This document shows positions 36,380-44,287 of a DNA stretch of 64,000 bases, piece after piece. Made by a program: the position numbers and the translations under genes. This DNA comes from Brevibacillus panacihumi W25 (lineage in GTDB: Bacteria > Bacillota > Bacilli > Brevibacillales > Brevibacillaceae). The stretch's first letter is position 1. Each line of letters begins with the position of its first letter. The stretch is from positions 682,001 to 746,000 of the forward strand of contig NZ_KI629782.1 of assembly GCF_000503775.1 (NCBI RefSeq). Direction: 5' to 3'. A model generated the notes under the pieces. The model saw nothing but the letters and a program-made list of their open reading frames with translations, did not search any database and was not told the DNA's origin.

Positions 36380-36859
36380 CTACCTCGTCAAGCCGATTTC
36401 CTGCAGCACCTCTTCTTGACGGGAAAACATCTCCTTCTCCTCTGCCTCCGTGCCATGGTCATAGCCAAGCAGGTGCAAAAATCCGTGAACCGCGAGAAAA
36501 CCGAGCTCCCGTTCAAAGGAGTGACCGTACTCCTCAGCCTGCTCGTGTGTTTTGGGCAAGGAGATGATGATGTCTCCGAGCATGTTGGGATACTCATCGA
36601 TTTCACTTTCGTCGATGAAGATCTCCATCTCTCCGTCTCCTTCTTCATTCATGGCGAAGGAAAGGACATCTGTGGGACGGTCCACCCCACGGTAATCTCG
36701 GTTTAATTCGTGAATCCGCTCGTTGTTGACCAGCGTGACGACTACTTCACCGCTGACCTCTTCCCTGGCTGCGGCTTTTTGCAGGCAGCGGATAATCAGG
36801 TCTTGCAGACTTTCTGCAATGGGCTCTACTTCTTCATGCAAAATTTCTACCGCTAGCAC
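36380..36859 (-). CDS. ybeY: Endoribonuclease YbeY
   Basis: Metal-dependent RNase for 16S rRNA 3'-end maturation and ribosome quality control. The zinc motif HGFLHLLGYDH lies near the C-terminus, preceded by RPTDVLSFAM and the LGDIIIS strand. The GTG at 36859 is chosen because AAAGGAG lies 8 nt upstream, giving 159 aa like the B. subtilis protein; an ATG at 36886 just after the phoH stop lacks such a site. The usual intervening gene pgpH is not present. Confidence 0.95.
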   Translation of the reverse strand: MLAVEILHEEVEPIAESLQDLIIRCLQKAAAREEVSGEVVVTLVNNERIHELNRDYRGVDRPTDVLSFAMNEEGDGEMEIFIDESEIDEYPNMLGDIIISLPKTHEQAEEYGHSFERELGFLAVHGFLHLLGYDHGTEAEEKEMFSRQEEVLQEIGLTR

Positions 36860-36887
36860 GTTGTGATCTCCTTTTATTTCCAGCATT

Positions 36888-37862
36888 TTATCGGTTATTC
36901 TGATCTGCCTCTTCCTTGGCGTAGGCCTCGATGATTTTTTGCACCAGGCTGTGACGGACGACGTCTCCCTCTTGGAAGCGAATGAACGCGACATCCGCGA
37001 TCGGACTTAAAATGCGCTCCGCCTCGCGCAGACCCGATTTTTTTCCTTTTGGCAGGTCGATCTGGGTCACGTCGCCGGTAATCACCATCTTGGAACCAAA
37101 GCCAAGGCGAGTCAGGAACATCTTCATCTGTTCGGGCGTGGTATTTTGCGCTTCGTCCAAAATGACAAAAGAGTCTTCCAGCGTCCGGCCGCGCATGTAC
37201 GCGAGCGGCGCCACTTCGATCAAGCCTCTTTCCATCATTTTGGCTACCTGTTCGGTCCCGAGCATATCATACAGAGCATCGTAGAGCGGGCGCAGGTATG
37301 GGTCTACCTTTTCTTGCAGGTCACCTGGCAAAAAGCCCAGACTCTCACCGGCTTCCACCGCAGGGCGTGTCAGTACGATGCGCTTGACTCGTCCCATTTT
37401 TAAGGCGCTGACTGCCATGACGACAGCCAAATAGGTCTTCCCTGTACCCGCAGGTCCAATCCCAAAGGCAATATCGTGTCGTTTGATGGCAGAAAGATAA
37501 TGCCGCTGCCCCAAAGTTTTGGCCCGGATCGGCTTGCCGCGTTGGGTGCGTGCGACTTCTTCGTCGTACACGTCCAGCAAGTCCGCTCCTTCTCCGCGTT
37601 CGATCAACATCATCGCATAGGAAATATCTCTCTCCGATAAAGCAATACCGCGGCGAATCAGTTGCAGCAGGATGTCTATCAGTTCTGCCAGCTTTTCCAC
37701 CTCTGCTTTATCGCCGCTTATCACCAGTTCTCCTTCTCTGGTTGAGATCTTGGCGTTGCTTTTTGCCTCGATCAATTGGAGATACGCGTCATGCGGTCCA
37801 AACAGCAGCAAGGCCTCAGATGCGTCTGAAAATGGGATTTTTACCTCTTCTTGTACGTGCAA
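36888..37862 (-). CDS. phoH: PhoH family ATPase
   Basis: Cytosolic PhoH-type P-loop ATPase of 324 aa. Walker A GPAGTGKT (residues 136-143), Walker B FVILDEAQNTT and ITGDVTQIDLP; an N-terminal KH-like extension is typical of this subfamily. The start is TTG at 37862 with AGGAGATGG upstream. It lies between yqfD and ybeY. PhoH is often linked with RNA metabolism, but its exact role is unknown. Confidence 0.94.
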   Translation of the reverse strand: MHVQEEVKIPFSDASEALLLFGPHDAYLQLIEAKSNAKISTREGELVISGDKAEVEKLAELIDILLQLIRRGIALSERDISYAMMLIERGEGADLLDVYDEEVARTQRGKPIRAKTLGQRHYLSAIKRHDIAFGIGPAGTGKTYLAVVMAVSALKMGRVKRIVLTRPAVEAGESLGFLPGDLQEKVDPYLRPLYDALYDMLGTEQVAKMMERGLIEVAPLAYMRGRTLEDSFVILDEAQNTTPEQMKMFLTRLGFGSKMVITGDVTQIDLPKGKKSGLREAERILSPIADVAFIRFQEGDVVRHSLVQKIIEAYAKEEADQNNR

Positions 37863-37889
37863 CAGGCTTCCATCTCCTCGGAACGGTTA

Positions 37890-39104
37890 TCATGGGGTGC
37901 TGTCGGGCTCAGGAGATTGGGGAACTCCCACAATCGGCTGTTCAACAGCGATGTCTTCGATGACTGAAAAATGAATGCTTACGTAAACTTTACCATTCTC
38001 TGTTGTGGCGTGCAAAACTTTTTCCTCCCGGATGACGGCATCCTTTCCAGCCTTGCGCAATATATCCTCACGGGCAAAGCGTTTGGCATATGCGATGGCC
38101 TCCTCTGTGCTCAATTCCACTTGGCTTTCCACAACCTCTGCCTGCGTCACCTGCTTCCAGCCGATCGGCGAGGTGTATCCCGCATAGCTGGGTATAAACC
38201 GCGACTCCTCGCTCTCGTATCGGGCGAAGCCTTGCTTGTTCCAGGGCCAGACTTGTACAGCATACGCACCTACTATGAGGTATTGCTGCTCCTGCCTCTC
38301 TCCCGTCAGACGGTAATGGGTTTGCTTGAGCGGAACGGACGCATCACTGGTATACCAAACCTCTCCCATGACTGTACCGCGTGCAGCGACTGCCTGTTGG
38401 CGCTCCTCGCTGCCGATAATGCCGGAGACGAGCACTTGTCCTTTCTCCACGAACTGATTCACCTTCACCTGGCTGCGTCCGGCCTCAGGCAGTATCGTAT
38501 GGATCACTGCGCGTTTTTTTGCGACAAGATGGCGCGGACCCAGAACGATCGGCTTGACGGGATCGTCTTTTTCCACGATGTTCAGCGTTACCTTCGTTCC
38601 TTGTATGGTCACCCCAATCCAGCTTGCTTCCGGCAATAGATTCATCAATTCCTTCCGCAGCATAAGGGGTTCTTTTAGTTTGACCTTCCAGGCCCCTTCT
38701 TTAATCCCGATTTGTTCAGCGGCCTGCAGGACTTTTTGGGGACTCATCTGTTTGGTCCCGGTCACCTCTACAGTCCAGACAAACGAGGAGAGCATGTACA
38801 ATCCGACGAAAAACAAAACCGCCCCTATGCCCAAGCCCGATCGGCGGCGCAGGCGAACCAACCAAAAGGGCAATCCCTCTCGCTGCTCCACATGACTGCG
38901 ACAGCCTGTCTCTCGCAAGAATGGACGCAGTCGAAAGTAATCAGCGATCAGGATGTCGCAACGGCATGTTTCCTCTCCCACTCGCCGAATATTCCAGATC
39001 CGCAACCCTTCCCGCACCGCCATGTTGAGGAAGCGTTCAAAACGCTTTCCTCGCACGGTGATGGTGACGTATCCTTCTGTCCACTCCTTCAGCCCATAAC
39101 GCAT
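37890..39104 (-). CDS. yqfD: Sporulation protein YqfD (SpoIV-like)
   Basis: A 404-aa protein with one transmembrane segment (residues 91-110, LGIGAVLFFVGLYMLSSFVW) and a large extracytoplasmic domain with POTRA-like and barrel-like parts (SWIGVTIQGTKVTLNIVEKD). It matches the YqfD family, expressed in the mother cell during sporulation in B. subtilis. The ATG at 39104 is preferred over the GTG at 39119. The gene pair yqfC-yqfD is conserved, with 27 bp between them. A role in spore envelope assembly is inferred from the family. Confidence 0.92.
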   Translation of the reverse strand: MRYGLKEWTEGYVTITVRGKRFERFLNMAVREGLRIWNIRRVGEETCRCDILIADYFRLRPFLRETGCRSHVEQREGLPFWLVRLRRRSGLGIGAVLFFVGLYMLSSFVWTVEVTGTKQMSPQKVLQAAEQIGIKEGAWKVKLKEPLMLRKELMNLLPEASWIGVTIQGTKVTLNIVEKDDPVKPIVLGPRHLVAKKRAVIHTILPEAGRSQVKVNQFVEKGQVLVSGIIGSEERQQAVAARGTVMGEVWYTSDASVPLKQTHYRLTGERQEQQYLIVGAYAVQVWPWNKQGFARYESEESRFIPSYAGYTSPIGWKQVTQAEVVESQVELSTEEAIAYAKRFAREDILRKAGKDAVIREEKVLHATTENGKVYVSIHFSVIEDIAVEQPIVGVPQSPEPDSTP

Positions 39105-39131
39105 AAGTGATCTTCCCACCTTTTTGTGAAT

Positions 39132-39407
39132 TTACACAAACTTCACGCCGCCGATTCTGCCCTCCAGCAATACTTCTTCCGGCAGGATCGCACGAATGAC
39201 GAGCTGTTCCCCCGAGACAATCAACTGTCCATTGGTTAACAATAAACGGAGCTCTTTTTCACTAAAGTGCAGAACTCCGCGGTGATTTTCTATGTACATC
39301 TGCAAATGGCCGATCATCGTGATCCGCGGGACTTCCAGAACTACATCTTGCGGCAGGTCCAAAACCCCTCCGGCCAGATGACGCAGACGGCGGCTCCAAC
39401 GCCTCAT
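39132..39407 (-). CDS. yqfC: Sporulation protein YqfC
   Basis: A 91-aa protein with the YabP/YqfC domain: LDLPQDVVLEVPRITMIG, then HLQMYIENHRGVLHFSEKEL. The family includes YabP, which is needed for spore cortex formation. The ATG at 39407 follows AGGAGAGGGGG; a longer frame from 39467 has an arginine-rich extension and a poorly spaced ribosome site. It is upstream of yqfD, and a sigma-E-like promoter is visible ahead of it. Confidence 0.92.
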   Translation of the reverse strand: MRRWSRRLRHLAGGVLDLPQDVVLEVPRITMIGHLQMYIENHRGVLHFSEKELRLLLTNGQLIVSGEQLVIRAILPEEVLLEGRIGGVKFV

Positions 39408-39510
39408 GGAAAAGCCCCCTCTCCTACTGGCGCTCCAACGCCTATTCCGTTTCTGATGCTTCGCCATACCTTCCAGGCTACCATCGGGCTTGCGAAACCA
39501 TTCTTACCCA

Positions 39511-39539
39511 TCTTTATGCGGCGAGACAGGAAGTGATTC
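39511..39539 (-). promoter_or_regulatory. Candidate sigma-E promoter of yqfC-yqfD
   Basis: GAATCAC (39533-39539) and CATAAAGA (39511-39518) with 14 bp between them resemble the sigma-E -35 and -10 consensus. In B. subtilis yqfCD are under sigma-E control. Confidence 0.4.
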
Positions 39540-39569
39540 GTCGGAATACGGCGGTGCGGGGGATTTCAG

Positions 39570-39613
39570 AAAAAAAGCTGACCCTCGAGCAGATGATCTA
39601 CTCTTGGGTCAGC
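39570..39613 (-). terminator. Terminator of the small HTH-like gene
   Basis: GCTGACCC (39577-39584) pairs with GGGTCAGC (39606-39613), followed on the minus strand by seven T. Confidence 0.8.
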
Positions 39614-39627
39614 AGTTGCCATAGATG

Positions 39628-39825
39628 CTATTCATTTTTTGAAGAGGGTTGCCTGGAGACATGATTACGAGTAAGAGCTTTCCATTTTTTAATTACGCGC
39701 TTTACCTTTTCTGCTGTGCATCCGCACGCAATCGCAGTCTCATAAATTGACTTTTTTTCAACGATGGCGAGTTGGATCACCTTTTGGCGAAAACGTCCCA
39801 TTTGTACCATTTCTTTTGGCTCCAT
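39628..39825 (-). CDS. Small helix-turn-helix-like protein of unknown function
   Basis: A 65-aa basic protein (MEPKEMVQMGRFRQKVIQLA...) whose middle IVEKKSIYETAIACGCTAEKV reads like a homeodomain/transposase-type HTH: a helix, a Gly-containing turn and a recognition helix ending in KRVIKKWK. The ATG at 39825 has GGGAG about 11 nt upstream; an ATG at 39849 has none. It has its own terminator and lies between yqfC and the floA operon. It could be a small regulator or a remnant of a longer DNA-binding protein. I do not recognise a named family. Confidence 0.55.
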   Translation of the reverse strand: MEPKEMVQMGRFRQKVIQLAIVEKKSIYETAIACGCTAEKVKRVIKKWKALTRNHVSRQPSSKNE

Positions 39826-39930
39826 GATTTTACCAACTCCCAGGACCATATATGGAAAATATTTCTATACATAAATAGTAGTGAACAATTTTAGACAAGA
39901 CAAGCCTGAAATTTCGAGAAAATTCGACAA

Positions 39931-39979
39931 AAATACAAAAGCAGACCTTGCAAGCGAAATCTCTGCTTGCAGGGTCTGC
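39931..39979 (-). terminator. Terminator of the yqeZ-floA operon
   Basis: GCAGACC (39941-39947) pairs with GGTCTGC (39973-39979), with an inner TGCAAGC/GCTTGCA stem, followed on the minus strand by TTTTGTATTTTTG. Confidence 0.8.
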
Positions 39980-40002
39980 CTTTCCACATAATTGGTATGG
40001 GG

Positions 40003-40488
40003 CTATTCACTTCTCCCCCGGGTGGTAGGAGAAGTATACGGCCGTTTGGAGCGGGGTTCGCCAAAAATCAGCGCCCATTTCATCCCTTCTCGAGGGTCCA
40101 GGTCAATCGCAGGCTTTGCTTCTGCCCCTGGCCTGTCTGGCAATCCTTTGCTGTAAGTTTGGTCCATCCCCTCGAGACTTGCCCTCTCAGGAGCTGCCTC
40201 TGGCTCATACGGACGATCCCATCCCTCATCATCGCGTTGCTCTACCTGTACAGGTTCATAACGGGAGGAAGCGCGTACGGTTTTCCTTTCCACCTTCTGG
40301 GAGGGAGACGGAAATCCTCCGCTTTCTACGGGAGTGAGCGTTCGTCTCTTTTGATCCTGGGCAGCCTTCTTTGCAGCCTGACCAAACAATTTATATCCCA
40401 GGTATCCGAGGATCAGGAACCAGAACTTGCCGATCAGCGGCAGGACCCATCCGAAAAGGTCGAAAAGCAAATCAAACAGGTCATCCAT
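40003..40488 (-). CDS. Membrane-anchored protein in the YqfB position
   Basis: A 161-aa protein with one N-terminal hydrophobic segment (FGWVLPLIGKFWFLILGYLG) followed by a low-complexity hydrophilic tail rich in Pro, Arg and Glu. It is the third gene after yqeZ and floA, the place held by yqfB in B. subtilis, and ends at the operon terminator. Sequence similarity to YqfB cannot be judged by eye. A supporting role for the FloA flotillin is inferred from position. Confidence 0.6.
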   Translation of the reverse strand: MDDLFDLLFDLFGWVLPLIGKFWFLILGYLGYKLFGQAAKKAAQDQKRRTLTPVESGGFPSPSQKVERKTVRASSRYEPVQVEQRDDEGWDRPYEPEAAPERASLEGMDQTYSKGLPDRPGAEAKPAIDLDPREGMKWALIFGEPRSKRPYTSPTTRGRSE

Positions 40489-40499
40489 GTTGGTTTCCC

Positions 40500-41504
40500 T
40501 TATTCCTTCTGATCAGAATCGGCTGGTTTCTGCTTTTCACCCGGCAATCCAAACGATTGGCGCATCTGCGTATCTGCCGCTATGTTTTGCATGTTGTAGT
40601 AGTCCATGACACCCAGTTTTCCGGATTTCAGCGCTTCGGAGAGGGCAAGCGGGACTTGCGCCTCGGCTTCCACTACTTTTGCCTTCATCTCTTGGACACG
40701 CGCTTTCATCTCTTGCTCGGTCGCTACTGCCATCGCACGACGCTCTTCCGCTTTGGCCTGCGCAATCCGCTTATCCGCTTCGGCTTGGTCAGTCTGGAGC
40801 TCGGCACCGATGTTTTTGCCCACATCTACGTCCGCAATATCGATGGAGAGAATTTCAAAAGCAGTACCTGCGTCAAGGCCTTTATTCAAGACAGTCTTGG
40901 AGATGAGATCCGGATTTTCCAACACGTCCTTGTGGCTGTTGGACGAACCAATCGTCGAGACGATCCCTTCCCCGACACGGGCAATGATGGTTTCTTCACC
41001 AGCACCCCCGACAAGTCGGTCAATATTGGCACGAACGGTTACTTTGGCTTTCGTCCGCAGCTCGATACCGTCTTTCGCCATTGCGGCTACCAACGGAGTC
41101 TCGATTACTTTCGGGTTTACACTCATTTGTACCGCTTCCAATACGTCACGGCCAGCCAGGTCAATCGCTGCGGCGCGCTCGAATCCGAGTGGAATGTCTG
41201 CGCGCTGTGCTGCTACGAGAGCATCGACGACGCGGTCTACGTTACCGCCTGCAAGATAGTGGCTCTCCAATTGATTCGTATCCAGCTCCAAGCCAGCTTT
41301 GCGCGCTTTGATCAGCGGATTCACGATCCGGGATGGAATGACACGACGCAAACGCATCGCTACCAGGGTAATAATTCCGATGCGCACGCCGGAAGCGAGC
41401 GCGGAAATCCAGAGCATGACCGGAACGAACGAAAAGAAAATGGAGAGAACGACGATCGCTACCGCGACCATAAAAATGAGAGGAATCAAGCCGCCTTCTA
41501 ACAT
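40500..41504 (-). CDS. floA: Flotillin-like protein FloA
   Basis: Scaffold of functional membrane microdomains, 334 aa. The N-terminal membrane-inserted hairpin ([20 protein letters not shown] and a second segment) is followed by the YqfA/flotillin-like domain ([38 protein letters not shown]) and a C-terminal coiled coil rich in Ala-Glu repeats ([20 protein letters not shown]). The ATG follows AAGGAG. It lies downstream of yqeZ, as in B. subtilis, in an operon with a sigma-W-type promoter. Confidence 0.96.
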   Translation of the reverse strand: MLEGGLIPLIFMVAVAIVVLSIFFSFVPVMLWISALASGVRIGIITLVAMRLRRVIPSRIVNPLIKARKAGLELDTNQLESHYLAGGNVDRVVDALVAAQRADIPLGFERAAAIDLAGRDVLEAVQMSVNPKVIETPLVAAMAKDGIELRTKAKVTVRANIDRLVGGAGEETIIARVGEGIVSTIGSSNSHKDVLENPDLISKTVLNKGLDAGTAFEILSIDIADVDVGKNIGAELQTDQAEADKRIAQAKAEERRAMAVATEQEMKARVQEMKAKVVEAEAQVPLALSEALKSGKLGVMDYYNMQNIAADTQMRQSFGLPGEKQKPADSDQKE

Positions 41505-41510
41505 GAGTAT

Positions 41511-42857
41511 CTACTCCTTTATTTCATCTTCTTGCACCACGACGCGGGTGCCTTCCACCAGGACCACGACGATAGGCACGCCAGCCTGGATAAAACCTCC
41601 GGCAGAGACCGCATCGACACGCTTACCTTCGATTTTGGCTACTCCGGCAGGGCGGAACGGGGTCAAAGCAATTCCTTTCTTGCCTACTAAACTGCGTTGA
41701 TCCTTCGGCGCCACGTACCCGCGCTCATTGCTCTGCTGATCCCCCAGTACAAAACGGTTGATCAGCCCTTTCAAGCCATACTTCTTGATGAGAAGGAAAG
41801 TAACGATCGCCGTGATGAGCACTGCGATCCCCAGCGATGCCAGTCCTTGCTCCGTATCATAGGCTGCCATGACCAGACCGCTGACGATACTGATGAAGCC
41901 AATCGCTCCTACAATACCACCTGGCAGGAAAATCTCCAAGATCATGAGTAAGATACCAAAGAGAAATAATCCGATATGCAGCCAGTTGGCGAAACCTGCG
42001 ACGTAATGACCAAAGAAATAGAGACTGAACGCACACAGCGAAATGGTCCCAGCAACTCCAAATCCGGGAGCGAACAACTCGACCACAATTCCCACCAGTC
42101 CGATGATCAAGAGCATGCTCATCACGACCGGACTAGTCACCCAACGGGCCACGTTTTCCCCGATCGTCGGCTCAATCGTCTGCATGGTTTCCGCCGAGAT
42201 GCCGTACAGACCGAGCAGTTCATCCTTGTTGTTCACGATGCGATCGGCATAACCAAGCTCCTTCGCGCGTTCCGCATCAAGCGAGAGAACGGTTCCCTTT
42301 GGCTTCAATCCGGGGAAATCCGTATCAATCTCGACCATTGCCCTCGCGACGTCTACATTGCGGTCGTTCAGCTTAGCCGCCGCCTGCATCTGGTTGGACC
42401 AGCCTGAAATAAACTTGATCGAAGCCGCGTTGCCCGCCAAATCAATCGGTGCCGCCGCACCCATGCTGCTGCCGGGCGTCATGACGATCTCATTCGCATT
42501 CAGAGCGATATAAGTGCCCGCTGAAAACGCTTGATTGCGAATGTAGGCGACGACATGGATCGGCGATTGACGAATCAATTCACCAATGTTGGCTGCAGCA
42601 GGCACTTCTCCGCCTGGAGTGTTAATATCCAGGATGATCAGATCAGCCTGTTGTGCCTCCGCTTCGGCGAACGCTCTGCGCAAGAAGGCCTCCAGCCCCC
42701 GTTCAATCTCTTTTTCTACGGGAATCCAAACCGCTCTTTGAAAAGTCTGCGCATGGGTCGTCGGTGCGGGAATGAGCGAGAGAATCATGGAAGCCAGGAT
42801 ACAGAACAACGACAAGATCAGTCGCGTGCGTCCCCAAACCGAACGGGTTGCACTCAT
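41511..42857 (-). CDS. yqeZ: NfeD-like membrane serine protease YqeZ
   Basis: A 448-aa ClpP-class membrane protein. Signal sequence (LILSLFCILASMILSLIP), then a ClpP/crotonase-like periplasmic-side domain with LDINTPGGEVPAA and the likely nucleophile in PGSSMGAAAPI, four to five transmembrane helices and a C-terminal OB-fold NfeD domain (VGKKGIALTPFRPAGVAKIEG). The long form carries both protease and OB parts. ATG with AAAGGAGG. Partner of the downstream floA. Confidence 0.95.
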   Translation of the reverse strand: MSATRSVWGRTRLILSLFCILASMILSLIPAPTTHAQTFQRAVWIPVEKEIERGLEAFLRRAFAEAEAQQADLIILDINTPGGEVPAAANIGELIRQSPIHVVAYIRNQAFSAGTYIALNANEIVMTPGSSMGAAAPIDLAGNAASIKFISGWSNQMQAAAKLNDRNVDVARAMVEIDTDFPGLKPKGTVLSLDAERAKELGYADRIVNNKDELLGLYGISAETMQTIEPTIGENVARWVTSPVVMSMLLIIGLVGIVVELFAPGFGVAGTISLCAFSLYFFGHYVAGFANWLHIGLFLFGILLMILEIFLPGGIVGAIGFISIVSGLVMAAYDTEQGLASLGIAVLITAIVTFLLIKKYGLKGLINRFVLGDQQSNERGYVAPKDQRSLVGKKGIALTPFRPAGVAKIEGKRVDAVSAGGFIQAGVPIVVVLVEGTRVVVQEDEIKE

Positions 42858-42904
42858 CGTTTCTACCTCCTTTCAATGAATCATTTCACGAATGGTTACT
42901 ATGG

Positions 42905-42932
42905 TATACGGAGGAATTCGACAATCGTTTCA
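42905..42932 (-). promoter_or_regulatory. Sigma-W-type promoter of yqeZ-floA
   Basis: TGAAAC (42927-42932) and CGTATA (42905-42910) with exactly 16 bp between them on the minus strand, the sigma-W consensus (TGAAAC-N16-CGTA). It lies about 50 bp upstream of the yqeZ ATG. B. subtilis yqeZ-yqfA-yqfB belongs to the sigma-W envelope-stress regulon. Confidence 0.75.
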
Positions 42933-42950
42933 TTTTTTTCATATATAAAG

Positions 42951-42981
42951 AAAAACCCAACCGACATGCGGCTGAGTTTTT
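42951..42981 (-). terminator. Terminator of rpsU-yqeY
   Basis: AAAAACCCAACCG (42951-42963) pairs with CGGCTGAGTTTTT (42969-42981) with a few wobbles. T-runs on both strands make it bidirectional in principle. Confidence 0.75.
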
Positions 42982-43012
42982 CTGTCGTATCTATTATGAG
43001 GGTGTTACGCAT

Positions 43013-43459
43013 CTACATCGGTAATTCCTCAGATACAATCTTCTGCACGAGGTTTCCGTCTGCTTTCCCTTTTACTTTCGGCATGATCGCGCCCATCACC
43101 TTACCCATCTCCTTTTTGGAGGTGGCATTGGTGGAGGCAATTGCTTCCCGAACGATTTCACGAATCTCGTCTTCGCTAAGCTGAGCGGGTAAGTAAGCGG
43201 ACAGCACGTCGATCTCTTCGCGCGCTTTCGAGGCAAGTTCCTCACGGCCTGCCTTCTCAAATTCGTGGAGGGATTCACGGCGTTGTTTTAACTCACGAGT
43301 CAAGATGGTCAGCACTTCATCATCAGACAAAAGTCTGCCTTTATTTATCTCTTCGTTCTTTAACGCGGCTTTCACCATGCGGATAACAGAGAGTTTTAGA
43401 GCAGCTCTGTCTCTCATTGCCTGCTTCATATCTTGATCGAGTCGCTCCATTACACTCAT
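43013..43459 (-). CDS. yqeY: GatB/YqeY domain protein YqeY
   Basis: A 148-aa helical protein matching the YqeY family related to the tail of GatB: ERLDQDMKQAMRDRAALKLS, VIRMVKAALKNEEINKGR, YLPAQLSEDEIREIV and TSKKEMGKVMGAIMPKVKGKADG. The family may bind tRNA. ATG at 43459 with GGAGGG. It follows rpsU by 17 bp, forming the conserved rpsU-yqeY unit of Firmicutes. Confidence 0.95.
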   Translation of the reverse strand: MSVMERLDQDMKQAMRDRAALKLSVIRMVKAALKNEEINKGRLLSDDEVLTILTRELKQRRESLHEFEKAGREELASKAREEIDVLSAYLPAQLSEDEIREIVREAIASTNATSKKEMGKVMGAIMPKVKGKADGNLVQKIVSEELPM

Positions 43460-43476
43460 GATGAGCCCTCCGTCAA

Positions 43477-43650
43477 TTAGTACTTGCGCTTGCGAGCAGC
43501 TTCGGATTTTTTCTTCCGTTTGATGCTAGGCTTCTCAAAGTGACGACGTTTACGCAGTTCTGCCATCACCCCAGATTTTGCGCTTTCACGCTTGAAGCGG
43601 CGAAGTGCGCTATCCAAAGACTCGTTTTTCTTGACTCGAATTTCTGCCAT
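43477..43650 (-). CDS. rpsU: 30S ribosomal protein S21
   Basis: A 57-aa basic protein ([20 protein letters not shown]... ending [12 protein letters not shown]) that matches S21. It binds the 3' region of 16S rRNA in the small subunit. The ATG at 43650 follows GGGAGGGAAG. A strong promoter is visible upstream; yqeY follows. Confidence 0.98.
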   Translation of the reverse strand: MAEIRVKKNESLDSALRRFKRESAKSGVMAELRKRRHFEKPSIKRKKKSEAARKRKY

Positions 43651-43723
43651 TTGTCTTCCCTCCCTCCGCTAAAACCGTGGGACGCCTGAATCGACTTTTC
43701 ATACGAACAGACTGTCACACTTC

Positions 43724-43753
43724 ATTATAGGATATTCGACTAAAGGAGGTCAA
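43724..43753 (-). promoter_or_regulatory. Sigma-A promoter of rpsU-yqeY
   Basis: TTGACC (43748-43753) and a perfect TATAAT (43724-43729) with 18 bp between them. The -35 lies in the loop of the hairpin that ends the HIT gene. Confidence 0.75.
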
Positions 43754-43761
43754 CCTTTAGT
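43739..43761 (-). terminator. Hairpin after the HIT protein gene
   Basis: ACTAAAGG (43739-43746) pairs with CCTTTAGT (43754-43761), a perfect 8-bp stem. No T-run follows, so termination strength is doubtful. Confidence 0.4.
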
Positions 43762-43767
43762 TCACTT

Positions 43768-44091
43768 TTATTCATGAAATCCGGAGAGGAGGTGGTAATG
43801 GATATGGAAGACTTCCTGACCACCCTCTTTGCCGCAGTTATTGATCAACCGGAACCCTTTTAATTCCAATTTTTGCGCCAGCTTTTGGGCAACCTGATGG
43901 ATATGGCCAATCAGTGGAAGGTCCTCCTCCGCGACATCCATCAACGTAGGAATTGGCTTGCGCGGAATAATCAACAGATGCACGTTTGCTTTCGGAGCTA
44001 TATCGTGAATGACAATGACCTTGTCGTCCTCGTACTCGATGCGCGCCGGGATCTCTTTTTCCATGATACGGGTAAAAATGCTTTTTTCCAT
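43768..44091 (-). CDS. HIT family nucleotide-binding protein
   Basis: A 107-aa histidine triad hydrolase with HIHYH (His96, 98, 100) and the family pattern IPARIEYEDDKVIVIHDI. Members hydrolyse nucleoside phosphoramidates or AMP-linked compounds. The ATG follows AAAGGAG at about 11 nt. It lies upstream of rpsU with its own hairpin. The exact substrate is unknown. Confidence 0.94.
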   Translation of the reverse strand: MEKSIFTRIMEKEIPARIEYEDDKVIVIHDIAPKANVHLLIIPRKPIPTLMDVAEEDLPLIGHIHQVAQKLAQKLELKGFRLINNCGKEGGQEVFHIHYHLLSGFHE

Positions 44092-44287
44092 GATGGGGTA
44101 AACTCCTTTCGCCTATACATCCTTAAGAGGATTGGTTCGTATGTATGTAATGATACCTACCATCATAACGAAGCAAACGAAGCGAATCAATCCCGGCGTT
44201 ACGGGAAATTTCCCTTGCGGCCAGCGGGATCGCGTGATAGCATGACCTCGAGGTTTGGAGGATATCAAGACAAAGGAGTTTTCCCAT

